Below are positions 22,901-35,066 of a DNA stretch of 64,000 nucleotides, piece by piece. Within the stretch, counting starts at the first letter, position 1. Each line of letters starts with the position of its first letter. Both the position numbers and the translations under genes were made by a program. The stretch is taken from positions 62,001-126,000 of the forward strand of contig NCSJ02000103.1 in the NCBI GenBank assembly GCA_002812745.2. Reading direction: 5' to 3'. Source of the DNA: Scytalidium lignicola (taxonomy: Eukaryota > Ascomycota > Leotiomycetes). The notes beneath the pieces were generated by a model. It did no database searches and was not told the origin of the DNA. It saw only the letters and a list, made by a program, of their open reading frames with translations.

Positions 22901-24571
22901 TATATTGAGAAGAAAAGGGGCAGAGGCCAAGAGGGGCGAGGGGCAATATCCATTGTGCCTTATCGGTTCTAAGCGACACGCCCGCGCACAACTGACAGGC
23001 AGACATAGATAAATCTATTGAATCGATACACTCCGGTATTAGCTTGAGGCATCGGTCTTCATCTCCACTGGCCGTGCACTATTGATTGGTGGTGCGCTGA
23101 AGGGCTCCATCATCCAAGACCACGGAATCCAGTAATTCTGCGCCGGAGCAACTATGGTCTGGATAAATTAAGCGTGTACAGGTTTTGCAGGTTTGGTGAG
23201 CCAAAGTCCGATAGACCTGTATGGCCTGGGTCTGTGGATCTTCGCCGTCCCTGGCCTTGCTTCTCGTATTCTCTCTCTTTTTATCTTTCTGCCTTGCATG
23301 TTCGGGAATCAAGCTGGATAAAGGTCGGATCCAAGCAGAGGTGCTGTAGTAGACAAAGAGCAGTGAGCAGCTTGATGTTGTATCAGTATCAGATAGTTTC
23401 TTTCAGCAGGTGTCCCTCGGTGCTGTGCGTAACATCTCAAACAAGCCTCCGTACACCATAAACTGCAGCCACTTCTTGGTTTCCAGAAAAGAAACATCTA
23501 ACCTCTAACCTCTAAACGCCCAAGAGCCGGATCGAGATGCAGCGCCCAACCCTCCCACGGAAGACCATTTCGCCATCGGAACGTGGCTTGCATGGCATAT
23601 ACGTATACGGGCATGCATCTTGCTTGCGCACGGTGAGCAAGACTCTTTCAACCGCATACTTACGGAGGTACACTACCTCCGTACTCCTTATGATAATGTA
23701 ATGACTTGCAAATTCATAATTCATCCGTCCAAGGACCCTCCAATTGGTGCCAGGCCGGGCAAACTGGCAGCGGGACCGTGCTGATCCAGGGATTGGCACA
23801 CGCACGCACGTGTTGTGGACTCCCGTCTCCAGGGCAAGAGCGGCGCAACCAAGGAACTTTCCAGGGCAGTGAGGACACACTCCCAGCGCCCACCTGCACC
23901 CATCCGGACACTTTTCCACAGCCTGAAGCCAAAAGACATTGTTTTTGCCAATAATTCTACGCCTTAGTGCTGTCCCACGCTGCGAGACTACTGCGCTCTT
24001 TGCACGCTCAGACGACGCCAGCCCAGAAGAAGCAGCAATGGCGTATGGAAGTCGATCCTTTTAGGAACCACGACCCGCTACGTTCATACAGACTGTAGTA
24101 CTATGGTCCATACGTACCACAACTAGACTGGCATCATGGTGGTCGAGTCCTGACTCTTTTCTTCTCTTGCTCTCCCTCTCTTCTTCTTCTCTCCCTCACC
24201 TCAAGTCAATTCGTTTCAAGGTCTTGATATTTGATTGTTGTCTTCCTTCCTCCTTGAACTGCTAGTTACTTACTTGCTTTGTGCTTGCTTCCGAGCTTCC
24301 GGCACCACAACCACCCTCCTCCTTCGGTGACTATCTGGATAAGAGAAAGCTGCCAGATTTTACGAATTGTGCTGTACAAGTCCATCGTGACTTGTCAATT
24401 GAATCCATCTTGCACAGCATCACATTCCAAGCTGATAGATCTATTATCAACCAACGCCAACCGGCTGCTTATCAATCGATCAAAATTGCGTCGTTCTCTT
24501 TGATTTCTTTTTTGCTTGTCGTTCATATACAAATCCCGACTGTGTGAAAATTTACCACTTTCGTTTTCAAA
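19998..24571. other. Long gene-poor region
   Basis: About 4.6 kb between the thiolase and the GH128 gene. It contains one hypothetical spliced gene whose 3' exons look coding (21918-22594, separate entry), with a possible start ATG at 21270 preceded by a leader-like CACAATCAC-rich tract. A run of nine C occurs near 20692 and an n follows T runs near 21130. From about 24130 the strand is CT-rich (TCTTCTTCTCTCCC) and probably forms the glucanase promoter and leader. I see nothing else I can name. Confidence 0.5.
21918..22594 (+). CDS. Hypothetical protein, two 3' exons (5' structure unresolved)
   Basis: I do not recognise this protein. Two segments read like coding sequence and join in phase: 21918-22030 (YGTYVLKTKDGRNAIQYVFV, then NEKGEESLEEHCNKNLI) and 22148-22594 (NTSKPRPVVVVIPASLVSID onwards). 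The intern between them is an intron of 117 nt with a GTATGC donor, an ACTAAT branch-like site and a pyrimidine tract before TATCCAG. Upstream exons should lie between an ATG at 21270 (MPSLQSD before a possible donor) and 21911, where three frames are partly open but carry stops. The gene may therefore be intact with several introns, or decayed at its 5' end. The 3' part of the last exon, after about 22530, looks less coding-like. Confidence 0.38.
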
Positions 24572-25630
24572 ATGTACCTCTCAACAACGCTCCTCCTTGG
24601 TCTCGTTGCCTTGCCCTCGGCGCTCGCTCAGGCAACCTTCCAACGCTCCTCCAAACGTGGTCTCATCTACATCAACAACACCAAATACGCCCAGGACGAC
24701 CAAATATGGACCGAGCCCGGCTCAGACCTGACCTGGTATTACAACTACGCCGACACACCTTCATCGGTCTACTCCTCGTTGCCCCAATCCAAATTCGAAT
24801 TCGTCCCTATGCTGTGGGGCTCCACCATCCAGAATTTCAGTCAGACAGTTCAAGGACTGATTTCCTCGGGGACTAACGTCAGCCATGTCATGACCTTTAA
24901 TGAACCGGATGGCACGACAGCTACGGGAGGGAGCCAGGTCGATCCAAAGGTTGCGGCGAGCATGTGGCAGAGTGAAATTGAGCCATTGAGGAAGCTGGGT
25001 ATCAAGGCAGGAGCCCCAGCTGTGACGGGGGCTCAAAGCGGATTCACTTGGTTGACAAACTTCTTCTCGGCGTGCCAAGATCTGGGACACAACTGCACTA
25101 TAGATTTCATTCCGATACATTGGTACGGCAACTTTGAGGGCTTGGCCAGTCATATTGGGCAGGTGGTTGGAACGTATGTTTTTGTCCCTTCTATCTCTCT
25201 AATCGCAGCGTGCTTCACAGAGCAAACCAAACTGACAGGCTTCTCCAGATATCCCAACACCTCAATCTGGATAACCGAATACGCTCTCCCAGACGATAGC
25301 CTCGCCAACACCCAATCCTTCTTCAACTCCTCAGCCGACTATTTCGACCGTATTTCTTACATCGAGCGATACTCATATTTCGGCTCCTTCCGCTCGAGTG
25401 TCTCCAACGTTGGTCCTTATGCGGCTATGCTAGACGAGCATGGAAAATTGACCGACATTGGAAGTTGGTATCTCGGTGGTGCCAGAACCGGGAATATCCC
25501 AAGCGGTTCTGATACATCCTCGTCTTCGGGGTCAGGTTCGAGCGGAAGCGGGAATAACAATGCAGCAGGGAGGGTTCAAGGGAACTATGTGTGGGCCGTT
25601 CTCCTCGCTGCGTTGATTTGTGCCCTATAA
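24572..25630 (+). CDS. GPI-anchored GH128-family beta-1,3-glucanase (Asl1-type glyco_hydro_cc domain)
   Basis: Two exons (24572-25173, 25249-25630) with a 75-nt intron give 327 residues. A signal peptide MYLSTTLLLGLVALPSALAQ starts the protein. The catalytic domain begins KRGLIYINN and shows VPMLWG, the acid/base motif FNEPD (Glu111) and the nucleophile motif ITEYALPD (Glu211). Several NxS/T glycosylation sites are present. A Ser/Gly-rich spacer and a hydrophobic C-terminus (VWAVLLAALICAL) indicate GPI anchoring at the cell surface. GH128 enzymes cut beta-1,3-glucan, so a role in wall remodelling is likely. The intron is a multiple of three and has no stop, so an unspliced transcript would read through in frame and insert 25 residues near the active site; the spliced form VVGTYPNTSIW matches the family better. 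Confidence 0.9.
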   Translation: MYLSTTLLLGLVALPSALAQATFQRSSKRGLIYINNTKYAQDDQIWTEPGSDLTWYYNYADTPSSVYSSLPQSKFEFVPMLWGSTIQNFSQTVQGLISSGTNVSHVMTFNEPDGTTATGGSQVDPKVAASMWQSEIEPLRKLGIKAGAPAVTGAQSGFTWLTNFFSACQDLGHNCTIDFIPIHWYGNFEGLASHIGQVVGTYVFVPSISLIAACFTEQTKLTGFSRYPNTSIWITEYALPDDSLANTQSFFNSSADYFDRISYIERYSYFGSFRSSVSNVGPYAAMLDEHGKLTDIGSWYLGGARTGNIPSGSDTSSSSGSGSSGSGNNNAAGRVQGNYVWAVLLAALICAL

Positions 25631-27350
25631 GCGTGCAGTTTGGAGACAATGGATTTTTCATTTTGCGAGGCGTTTTCATTAGATGGTCAAGTTTCGGGGG
25701 TGCCTTGGAGTAAAAAAGGACAGGCGGGGTTTTTTTTGGATACCATTTCGAAAAAGATGGATAATCTACATGTTTCTGCGTACATATATATACATATTAT
25801 AGGTTCTTTTAGCACATCTGTGGTATTGCATATACGGAGAGACGAGGATGGATAATAGAATTTTCATTTCCGAAAGCCGTCGACTGATGATGTGTTTAGG
25901 GATACGTGTAGTTTNCAACAATGGTAAGCTCCAAAATATCTTTTCTTACACCTCTTCAAATGTCACGATAAATCAGCAGTTAAGTGAAGGTTCATCCGCC
26001 AAGCCACGTCAATCTCTCGAAAACCCGGGGTAATGCGGCAGATTTGCAAAGTCATCTCTCTATTTAAGCCTTCGTTTCTCGTGCTTTCTCACTCTGAGGT
26101 CAACTGTTGGTCTGTTTTGGATCCTCCCATGTCGTTGGTGGCGCGCTGGGCTGAGGGGTGCTAAAATCTCACCACCCTCTCTCACTTCCCCCTTTCCCTG
26201 ACCTCTCTGCCTATAGGCTGATTTTTTGTTGGTTGGTTGCTGTGCATTACGAGGGTTGGTTCTGCTGTTCTGGTGAATTTTGTTTCTCCGATTTTGGTGG
26301 GTAGGCTATCTTTCACTCTTGGAGACGCGGCGTTGTGATACTGTAAGATGTTTATTTTGTCCTGGATTGTGTGGTTTTTAGGGTGGTTTCAAACTATCAT
26401 GATCTTACACGGAGTTGTAATACTTTCACAGGTCTGAGGACCTTTTTTCTTCTTCTTTGGGTATAATGCTGAAATATGCCATTGCATTCTTTCTGTCTTA
26501 CTTTCTCCCGTCTATTAATGTCCATGAGTGGTTTAATTATACCACCAGTCTAATCTCTATTAAGCATATTCTTGAAGTCCTTATAATTAACTATACTTGT
26601 AAAGGAGGATAAAAATGATCGGAGACAACTTTCTCAGATCGGTGAGCCATATTATTACCAGCGCAGGCTAAGTAGTCAATAGCTTTCATCCCCGCCTTCT
26701 CGTTCCGCTACCCCTCCCTTAGCAAAACGCGGGGATTGGGGCCGCTCTAAGTTTGACAGTATAATACCAGTAATATCTCACCATATCTCTTGAACCAATA
26801 TTTGAGTTATTGTTTTCACAATCTGGTTATCATTGTAGCAGTAGAGAAACTTCTTCTATCCAACAACTTCTAATTATATCGAAAATACCAACATATTTCC
26901 CCAAGGATGCTGTGGTCTCCGATGTAAACGAGTATGGATTTCTTAGAATAAGCTGCGTGCATGGATTATTACTGCATTATTGCAACAGTACATCCCCGGA
27001 CCTTTTCCGCTTTTCTCTTCGAATAATTCTTCGTCGCGGAATTCATTTCCCAGTGTAACCAAAGGGGCCTTTAATATGGGAGAACTACTCTGGCTAGTGT
27101 AGCAATTATTTCTTTAACCCACCCGCTTCAAGTGGACACACGTCTTACCTCGTTGAGCTTCTGGCATGTCGGATGTTATCGTTTTATGCATGTAAGCATA
27201 TGATAGATGTTGTGATGGTTGCTTTAGTATAAATACAAGAACGAAAGAAGTAAGATTATGGTACCACCATTGCACATTCCTCTCCGGTCGCATATTAACT
27301 GGTAAGGCTGTAAAGGACCACGACGAAACTAGCTCTATAAATTGCCAAAA
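25631..27350. other. Intergenic region
   Basis: About 1.7 kb. The first 230 nt are the likely 3' untranslated region of the glucanase gene. A GC-richer island near 26130-26330 (TGTTGGTTGGTTGCTG) and an AT-rich remainder follow. One n lies near 25915. I see no supported gene. Confidence 0.55.
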
Positions 27351-29602
27351 ATGACTGCTACCGGGGGTACAGAAACTCCAGTCTATGACTATATCATCTG
27401 TGGGCATGTAATTTCTTCTGGGTCCTAATATGTATGAGGCTGATAAATTCTCCGAAGAGGAGGTACATCAGGCTCGGTAGTAGCAGGTCGATTAGCTGAA
27501 GATCCTAACACCACAGTACTCGTCATAGAAGCCGGGCAACACAACTCTCTCCTTGAGAGCACTCACTTTGCAGGAGGATGGTAAGACCTCAATAAACTAG
27601 CGAAACAATCCTGTAATGCCGTGCTAATGCTTTGTAGGTCTCAGCTTTTTGATGGACCCGGAGACTGGAATATTATCACTGAGCCCAATCCGGGAGTCAA
27701 TGATCGTCGCATAAAAGCAAGCCGTGGTAAGCTCCTGGGCGGATCAAGCGGTGTGAATGGCACCCTATGCATCCGCGGGACAAAGCAGGATTATGACGAC
27801 TGGAATATGCCTGGTTGGAGTGGTGATGAGGTGTTTGAGTATATGAAGAAGGTAGATATTCTAGTCGGAGAAACTCAGACGTGCACTTACACTGTATTCA
27901 GGCCGAGACCTTCCACCCGAAAGATTGGTTTAAAGAGAATGCGAAGGCTCATGGTTATGATGGACCATTGCATACTGAGCCACATGATGTGGTAGGATAG
28001 GTCCATTCAAAAAGAAGAAGCATTTGGCAACCTACCTTTTCTAATTGAGACCACAGGCACCTATATCCAATCTCATCCTCGAATCTATGCAAGACAAGGG
28101 ATTGAAATTTGGATCAGATATATTCACCACAGGAGATAATCCACACGGCTGTGGACATGCACCACGAACTGTCTATAAGGGTAAGAGATCCGTAGCTGCA
28201 GATTACCTTGTTGGAAAGGGACCGAATTTAACAATCTTGACGGAAACACTGGTTGATAAAGTCATTCTCGATGGTGAAGGAACAGACCTGAGAGCTATTG
28301 CGGTGAAAGTACTTGACAAGGATGGAAAGGAGACAGAAATCAAAGCTAGAAAAGAAATAGTCGTAAGCGGAGGAGCTTACTGCTCACCTACCATTCTCTT
28401 GCGATCTGGAATCGGACCAAAGTCTGAGCTTGCTTCGCATGGTATTGAATGTAAAGTAGACTTGCCAGGAGTTGGCAAGAATTTGATAGATCATCTTGTA
28501 AGCCTAGGACCAGCTCTTTCAAGAGGGTTTCAGTGCTGCACTAACAGTCCTCCCATTGCTAGATCTGTTTCATCTTCTACTCAACTAACAAACCAGGCCT
28601 AACAAACGACGATCTTTTGTACAAACCAGGTGCATTACAAGAGGCTATGCGGCAATGGAAAGAAGAAAAACGTGGTGTGCTCTCAACCTTCCCCTTTGGT
28701 GTCTTCGGGTTTGCGTGTCTCGACGACAGACTAGTGGATGAGCCGCTCTGGACCTCTGCCCCTCGCGATCCCGGCCGCGATCCCATGGGCCTCACACCTG
28801 CACAACCAAATGTCGAGTTTTTCAGCACAGAATTATATGGAGGACCTAAAATTTATGACCAGCCGCCGGATGGTGAGAACACACATGCCTTTTCACTCAT
28901 TGCGGAACTCTTTGCGCCAAAATCTAGGGGTGAAGTGACGTTGAGGAGTGCTGATCCGCAAGATACTCCTATCGTGAACAATAACTATTTGAGTGACGAG
29001 CTCGATGTTTTGGTGCTGAGTGAAGCTTGTAGATTTGCGAATGAGATCATCACCGAGGGAAAAGGTACCAGGGACATCACGGATGGAAGTTGGCCGAAGG
29101 AACTGGTCCACCATGGGTACAAGACGCGGGAAGAATGGATTCGTTTTGTAAGAGATAATGCAATCACATGTATGCCGACCTTGCTCTTTCCTTGTCAGCT
29201 TCAACCATTGTCTCCTTCCTCCTCCCTTTAATTTTCTCCATTTTGAATATTTGTTGAAGAGAACCTTGATTTGCTGACACAGAAACTCGCCCAGGTTATC
29301 ACCCAGGCGGAACTTGCAAGATGGGCTCATCTGAAGATCCTATGGCAGTGTTAGACGCCGAATTACGGGTTCGTGGGGTGAATGGATTGAGAGTCGCGGA
29401 CACGAGTGTGATGCCATTGTTGAATCAAGGACACACGCAGATGCCAGCATATGCCATTGGGGAGAAGGCGGCGGATTTACTTAAGGAAGCGTCGAGCACA
29501 GCCGTACCAGCCACTAAGAAGACGAAGAATGGAAGACCGGTGTCTTTTTTCCGGAATCCTTTCCAGATTTCTTATAAAAAATATCTCAATAAAAACAGGT
29601 AG
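27351..29602 (+). CDS. GMC-family FAD-dependent oxidoreductase
   Basis: Seven exons: 27351-27403, 27458-27580, 27638-27851, 27902-27991, 28057-28497, 28563-29169, 29295-29602. They sum exactly to 611 residues. The FAD-binding Rossmann motif YDYIICGGGTSGSVVAGRL is at the N-terminus, followed by the GMC signature SRGKLLGGSSGVNG. The second signature SGGAYCSPTILLRSGIGP and GVGKNLIDH come next. The catalytic pair are His512 in YHPGGTCKMG and His556 in NQGHTQMPAYAIGEKAADL. No signal peptide is seen, so the enzyme is probably intracellular (alcohol oxidase, choline dehydrogenase or similar; substrate not predictable). The first intron appears to use a GC donor (GG|GCATGT), needed to rebuild the glycine motif. 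Other introns are GT-AG. Confidence 0.92.
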
Positions 29603-31523
29603 TGCAACAGACACCAACAAGGAAGTTGAGGTATTGCATATAAAGAATGCTATGTAAGGAATTTGATCCATGCAATAATGAAGAATGGAAATATGAGACG
29701 AAGTTACCATACACATCAAATCCCACCTATGATTGACAAACTTGAATCCTTCAACTCTTTTCCAACAGAGACTGCGTGACAGTGTTATTGGTAGAGTGCC
29801 TTCACTGCAGGCAAGGCAGACTCAGAGGAGCAGTATTTTAGATATTGCAGATGTGGAGATGCTGTACAGCAATTACCGTTTTGTAATGTCTGAACTAGAT
29901 GAAAACATAACATAATTTGGTTTATTATGCCTCATCCACCCCAATAGAGCGAGACCGGACTGCGGTAGCTCTTGCTGTTAAGTGGTCGGCCTGGGTGCGA
30001 GGCACCTGAAGCTTTGTGGTGCTTGCTTATGCAGATGGCTTAGAGCCTTGGCCGCTTTGTGGCGGATGGCGGGTAGGAAGCAGGCGGAAAGCTTCTTACA
30101 CTGGATCGGATGTCGTTGAGATGGAATGCTGTGTGATAAGTAATAAACAGAATGAATTGAATATACCATGTACCTTATGACCATGTTGTTTTGACCATAT
30201 TGTTGATCTCCTGCCAGGGAGATCTTGGAGTGATGGTGAAGAACGATAGGATCCATTCTCTTGAGCCGCGTTTTCACACCCTTCGCGTCAGCTTACCTAA
30301 TTTGTGCAAAGATCTTCCGTATCCGAAAGCCGAAAAGTCACGTGTAGCGCGTCCTCCCGCGCTTCCGTGAATCCTTCAAGCCTCAAGTGAACGCAACCAG
30401 TCCAATCTCTCTGACCGAACTCAAGAAGGAAATTTAAAGCTTCACAATGCTTGTCTACCCCGGCTAGGCTGATTTCCACCACATCACTGCATTTGCACCA
30501 GCATGATCATCCTCATCCCTTTGAATGGCCAAATCCTGTGCCTCGACCGCAAACTTCCAGCCTCAGCAGGCCAAACCTAAGCTGCCGATTGGTGGTAGGC
30601 GAGCCAGTTCCTGAGCGGCGATGGGGCTATTCCTAGAGGAGCCAAACTATTGAAGTGTTAGAAACATATCCAATATTACAACTTCATGTACGGTGTCTCC
30701 CTCTTCGTACTTTTCGTACCTTTGAACCAGGCGTCTGCAGCCACGTATGGAGGCACTCTGAGGCGCTCCATCCGCCGTTTGGGCTGCAATCCTTTCCCGA
30801 GAATGACATCGCCATCCACTTTTGGGAGCAGAGTCAACGTAGATGGAAAGGTTTGACCAGCAGACTGCTTCTCTGCTTCTTTAGCATGGGCATTGGTAAT
30901 AAAGAGCGACTTATCAGGAACACCTAGTCGACCGGCCTACGAAGTAGATGCGCTTTTAATGGATGGTAAGTTACTAGTATGCGATATCCGATATATGATA
31001 TGCATAACCACCGCTGGTGCGTGCTGGCAAGGCAGAATAGTCTAGATCAGATTAAAGGCCAGACCCCATTAGGAAGCAGAGCTAGGGGGCGAAGTGTGTC
31101 TCCCACCCCAAACTTCTCTAGATCTGCTTTCCCTTTGGTTCTCTTCCCTCCCCCGGTTGCTACTCCGTAGTCCAACTTAGTCTGTTGTGCTCTGTCATAA
31201 TCCGGCAGTAAGTAAGGTGGGTGAAGGACCCTGGAACTCACGATAGAGACAAATTTTAGGCAGGATGTTGAGAGATTAATCAATCCGACTCAGCCGCATT
31301 TCTCGGTCCCATCTACCTCTCCTAAGCATTCTTTGGGGGGTTGTTTCACCGTCCAACGGTATATAAAATTTTCTTAATCTCACTTATTTTCTTGTCACCC
31401 CCCCCCTTCTCTCTCTCCTTCCTCTCTGCCTCCGATTTTATGATCTACTGATATACAATTTACTCTTTCTCTTCAGTTTGTATATTCTTTTCTCTTCAGT
31501 CAGATAGATACTATACACCGGCT
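29603..31523. other. Intergenic region
   Basis: About 1.9 kb with no convincing gene. Short open frames on both strands do not resemble protein. The last 150 nt before 31524 are strongly pyrimidine-rich, with a run of nine C near 31400 and repeats of CTCTTCAGT, and likely form the leader of the next gene. Confidence 0.55.
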
Positions 31524-32841
31524 ATGACAAGCAAAATCCTCTCGACGCTCTTCCTAGTCGCTGCCCTGCGCGTTGCCAATGCCCAGAGTTCCAGCTCTAG
31601 TTCCGGCATAATAACTCTCACTAGCGATGGGTGTGCTGACTCCAAGGGTTTTGACTCCTGTATGGCTCCCGTGACGGCTTCAACAACGTCCTGCTTAAAC
31701 AGAGCTGATGCTGATGGGTCCCAAACGGAGATCTTGGCATGTGGATGTGTAAACTATATTGGGACCTATAATTGCTATGCATCGCACTGCTGGAACAAGG
31801 TTCGTAACAAAAGCGCTGTAGACTTCTCCTCTACACAGCATGATCCATTGAAATACGGAGTACAATAGAGCATTGTTGACGATTTCACAGGTTTTCGAAT
31901 GTGACTACCAGACCTACATTATTGAATACTTGGAAGGCTGCCCAACCGCCAAAACGCCAGTCCCATACTTTCCGATTCCAGATGGAGCTCCAGATGCCTG
32001 CTCGTGTAACGTTGGTCTGGTTTACACTGCCATTCAAGGCTCTATATTCACTGGTACACAGTGCACCACAACGGTGTCCCAGGACTTGAGTGATCCTGAA
32101 CAGAATGTGCAGAAGGACCAAGGCTGCAATTGCTGCGAGATTAGCGCCGCTTTGTCCTCGTGAGTACCCCTAGTCTCTTGACTGTGTCATCTTAGAGCTA
32201 AATTGACTAATCTACTTTTCAGATTGTACGGCACCTGCCCAAACACTGACCCAAGTTTAATCGGCCTCTCCAGCATCCAGGAAATCGAAACGACCCTAGA
32301 CACACCCTTTTCCTCATGCGGCGACTACCTCAGCGAGTTTCCCTGCCCTTCACTCGGCTTCCCCAACGGAAGCTATTTGACGCCTTCTGATCAAGTTCCA
32401 AGTGGGGGGGACAAGCTCTCGAACGGTGGTGGTGTGGTTACTTCTCCGCTTTCTGGTGCTGTCTTCACCTATACAAATGGTGGTGATGGTCAGGTCTACA
32501 CTATTTCAGCACAAGGTCTCGGTAAGGCTGGAAGCAACGGTGGCAGCGGTAGCAGTGGTAGCGGCAGCGGCAGCGGAAGTGGAAATGGAAGTGGAAGTGG
32601 AAGTGAAAGCGGAAGTCAAACAGAGGCTAAGACTACTAATGGTGGTGGTGCTACATCTACTGCTGGCAATTCAGGAAGTGGTCCTGCCCAAACTGGAGGT
32701 GCCTCATCGTCATCAGGTGGTTCATCGTCTGGTGGTAGTTCATCGAGCCACACTGGTGCTGGCACCAAGAATAGCGCCATATCAAGCCGTCCGGTTTTGA
32801 TTATTGGTGCTGTTGTCGCTGTTGTATTCTATGCGCTTTGA
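31524..32841 (+). CDS. GPI-anchored cysteine-rich, Ser/Gly-rich cell-surface protein
   Basis: Three exons (31524-31799, 31891-32159, 32223-32841) give 387 residues. The signal peptide ends near LRVANA. The ectodomain has about 22 cysteines in spaced pairs (CGCVNYIGTYNCYASHC, CSCNVG, CNCC) and resembles a family of fungal GPI-anchored wall proteins without known enzymatic role. A long low-complexity linker of Ser, Gly, Asn and Thr follows, then a hydrophobic tail (PVLIIGAVVAVVFYAL) typical of a GPI signal. The protein is expected to sit on the plasma membrane or in the wall. Intron 1 has an unusual GTTCGT donor but preserves frame and the Cys pattern; intron 2 is standard. The Ser/Gly linker is a likely site of length variation between strains. 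Confidence 0.85.
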
Positions 32842-33430
32842 ATATGAGGCATGGAGGATGACTATGTATATTTTTAATTAACTTTATAACGGATGAAATA
32901 ATGGTTCCAAAAAGGCATTTGCTTTCTCATTGACTAACCAACCGAAAGCACACATGCTTGGTGCTTCCATATTCATATGCCTAACTATGTTAAACATACC
33001 TCAAAAGTAATCAGAAGACCTTCCACAACACAAAATCACATCCCAAAATTAACCCAAAGGAATCAATAACCACACGTTGTTTTATCAGAACAAATCCAAT
33101 TCCACAATCATCTCAGAATTTTTGGTTGCTCATATCGTTAATATTTAATTAAAAAAAAGATATGCTTTTTCGTTTTTCTACAAAAAAAATAGAATTTTCG
33201 AATTCTACTGAAATTACCCAAATCCCTAGAAGGATCTCCCCAAAAAAGAAAAAAAAAGGGCGGGGGATCTCCTTCATCCACAAGAACAAGAAAAATACAC
33301 AATGGGTGGGGGGAATGTTGCAGCCTCCACTTTTCTTTTGAAGAAATAATCTCTCTTTTTTGTCGTAATTGATCAACCGTAAAGGATTACCGTTATCCTT
33401 GTTTTCCTAGTTGCCTCAGGTCCAAGTTTG
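32842..33430. other. Short AT-rich convergent intergenic region
   Basis: About 590 nt between two convergent genes. It is AT-rich with several homopolymer runs of A or T (33150-33380). No gene is supported. It probably holds both 3' untranslated regions. Confidence 0.6.
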
Positions 33431-35066
33431 TCACCTTTTTTTNCTTAATTGCTAGGCTGAGACAGTTCAATACCTGCTCAATTGTATTAGCAAGGTGGAT
33501 GGAAAAAAATGGGAAGATGGAAAATGGAAAAGGGACAAAGATCTTACAGCATCCGAAACCACACCTTGGTTATGAAGGTGCTTAGTAATACCCTTAACAA
33601 GCTCCACTTGCTCGTCGAAAGTCAACCCAGTGATAGCCGATTCGATGACCCCTCCAAGCGAGACCTTATAAACAGCAATAAAACTATGGTAATACATGTA
33701 CGCGAAGAAGCCCATGATGAACTGGCAGTCCATTCGGTCGGTGATACCACCGTGGCCCGGAATGGAGTCACCGAAATCCTTGATCTTGAATGTCCGCTTG
33801 AGGCCAGAGGCAAAGAAGCCCCCGAAGGGAGCGATAAGTGAGGCGAAAGTTGCAAAGACGAGGACATGTATTTGCATAGGAGCCATGGAAAAGGATTTAA
33901 CAAATGGGAACCAGATTGGGAGGTTGTAGATGTGGGGGATAAAGACTGGGTTAGGTGTGCATTGCAGACTTGTCCACATGTTGGCGCCGAGATCCTAGAG
34001 ATAGGTGAGCAAACTGAAATAGGTATTGGGTAGAGTTAGAGTCCTCAAGGACGACACTTACATTAACGGGGCAAATAAAATACTTGTACCGTGACAAAAG
34101 GTTGGTCATGCCCACTCCAAAAATGACTGTAAGAATCCAAGCGCCAACAAATCCCTCTACCGTCTTCTTTGGGGATAGCTTGATCAACTGGGTTCGACCG
34201 AAGGTGATTCCACACACGTATGCGAATATATCGTTGCATATTACCAGGGAAGCTGGAAGGAAGAACCAAATCATGCCTTCAAAAATGTTGTTCATTATGA
34301 AATGCGCTTGGACCACAATTAGGTATAGAGCCATATGTGTCCATGCAAACTGCGTGAACTGGAAGCGGTAGTGACCCGCTTGCAGAGATGCAACGAAGAA
34401 TACAAATCCTGAGAAAGTATGTTAGCAGGAGTGGGCTGGTTGGTAAGCTGAGAGAATATGGATTATCCTACCAATAACATAAAGCATAAAGCTGATGAAG
34501 CGGTGATGAGTTGCAAATGGTAATAGAACTTTGTCAACTAACACAATATGTTTGAAATAGTATATCACACTTTCACCATATAGGAAGTACATGGTCGTGG
34601 CTAGCCAGTACCAATTCAAAGCCTTTGTAAAGCGCAATCTCCGTGCTCGACTCGGAACATTAGCAATGGCAATAACCTCCTTGAAGGACATTATCTGGAC
34701 AGCAGTGACAATAGCGATGATGTAAATATGCCCCGCAAATATGGCGCCAAAAAAANGTTCCTATCATAACAAATGTCCATATCGATCGAGTAATAAAAGT
34801 CTGCTTCTTCTTTTCGTACTCGGACACTGGAGCGGCTTCTTTCTGCAACGACAGCAGTGGTCAGCGTGAGATATCACCCTGAGATCCCCAAGAGTCCTTA
34901 CCTCGGCCACGACGTCACTCCCGGAGCCTCCAGTCTTTATGGGAGAGCCTGGTTCAGACGCAGCTTCGCTGATGTCTGAGAAGCTACTCCTCCTGCCATC
35001 CTGGCTCGAACTGTGTCCATTTCTGCTACGATGATTGAACTTGACATCCCGACGAGGTTTCGGCAT
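33431..35066 (-). CDS. CDS1: Phosphatidate cytidylyltransferase (CDP-diacylglycerol synthase)
   Basis: Five exons read leftwards: 34902-35066, 34472-34842, 34062-34408, 33548-33994, 33431-33473. With the ambiguous bases at 34756 and 33443 left out, they give 456 residues ending in IKKKR. The N-terminus is hydrophilic and Ser-rich. Multiple membrane segments follow. The CDS signature is clear near the C-terminal third: SGLKRTFKIKDFGDSIPGHG, then GITDRMD. The enzyme makes CDP-diacylglycerol from phosphatidate and CTP in the ER membrane, feeding phosphatidylinositol, phosphatidylserine and cardiolipin synthesis. Counting the n at 34756 as a base breaks the frame after FF, whereas omitting it gives the conserved GTFFGAIFAGHIYI. 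The upstream gene (ATRIP) is divergent, with about 750 nt between. Confidence 0.94.

Noticed and set aside
23512..23954. Overlapping open frames on both strands near 23.7 kb
   Set aside because: Short, mutually antisense, no start context, no splice signals and no recognisable features.
24572..32841. A secondary-metabolite or wall-degrading gene cluster from glucanase, GMC oxidase and GPI protein
   Set aside because: No core synthase, transporter or regulator lies among them, intergenic gaps are large, and the two surface proteins look like ordinary wall components.
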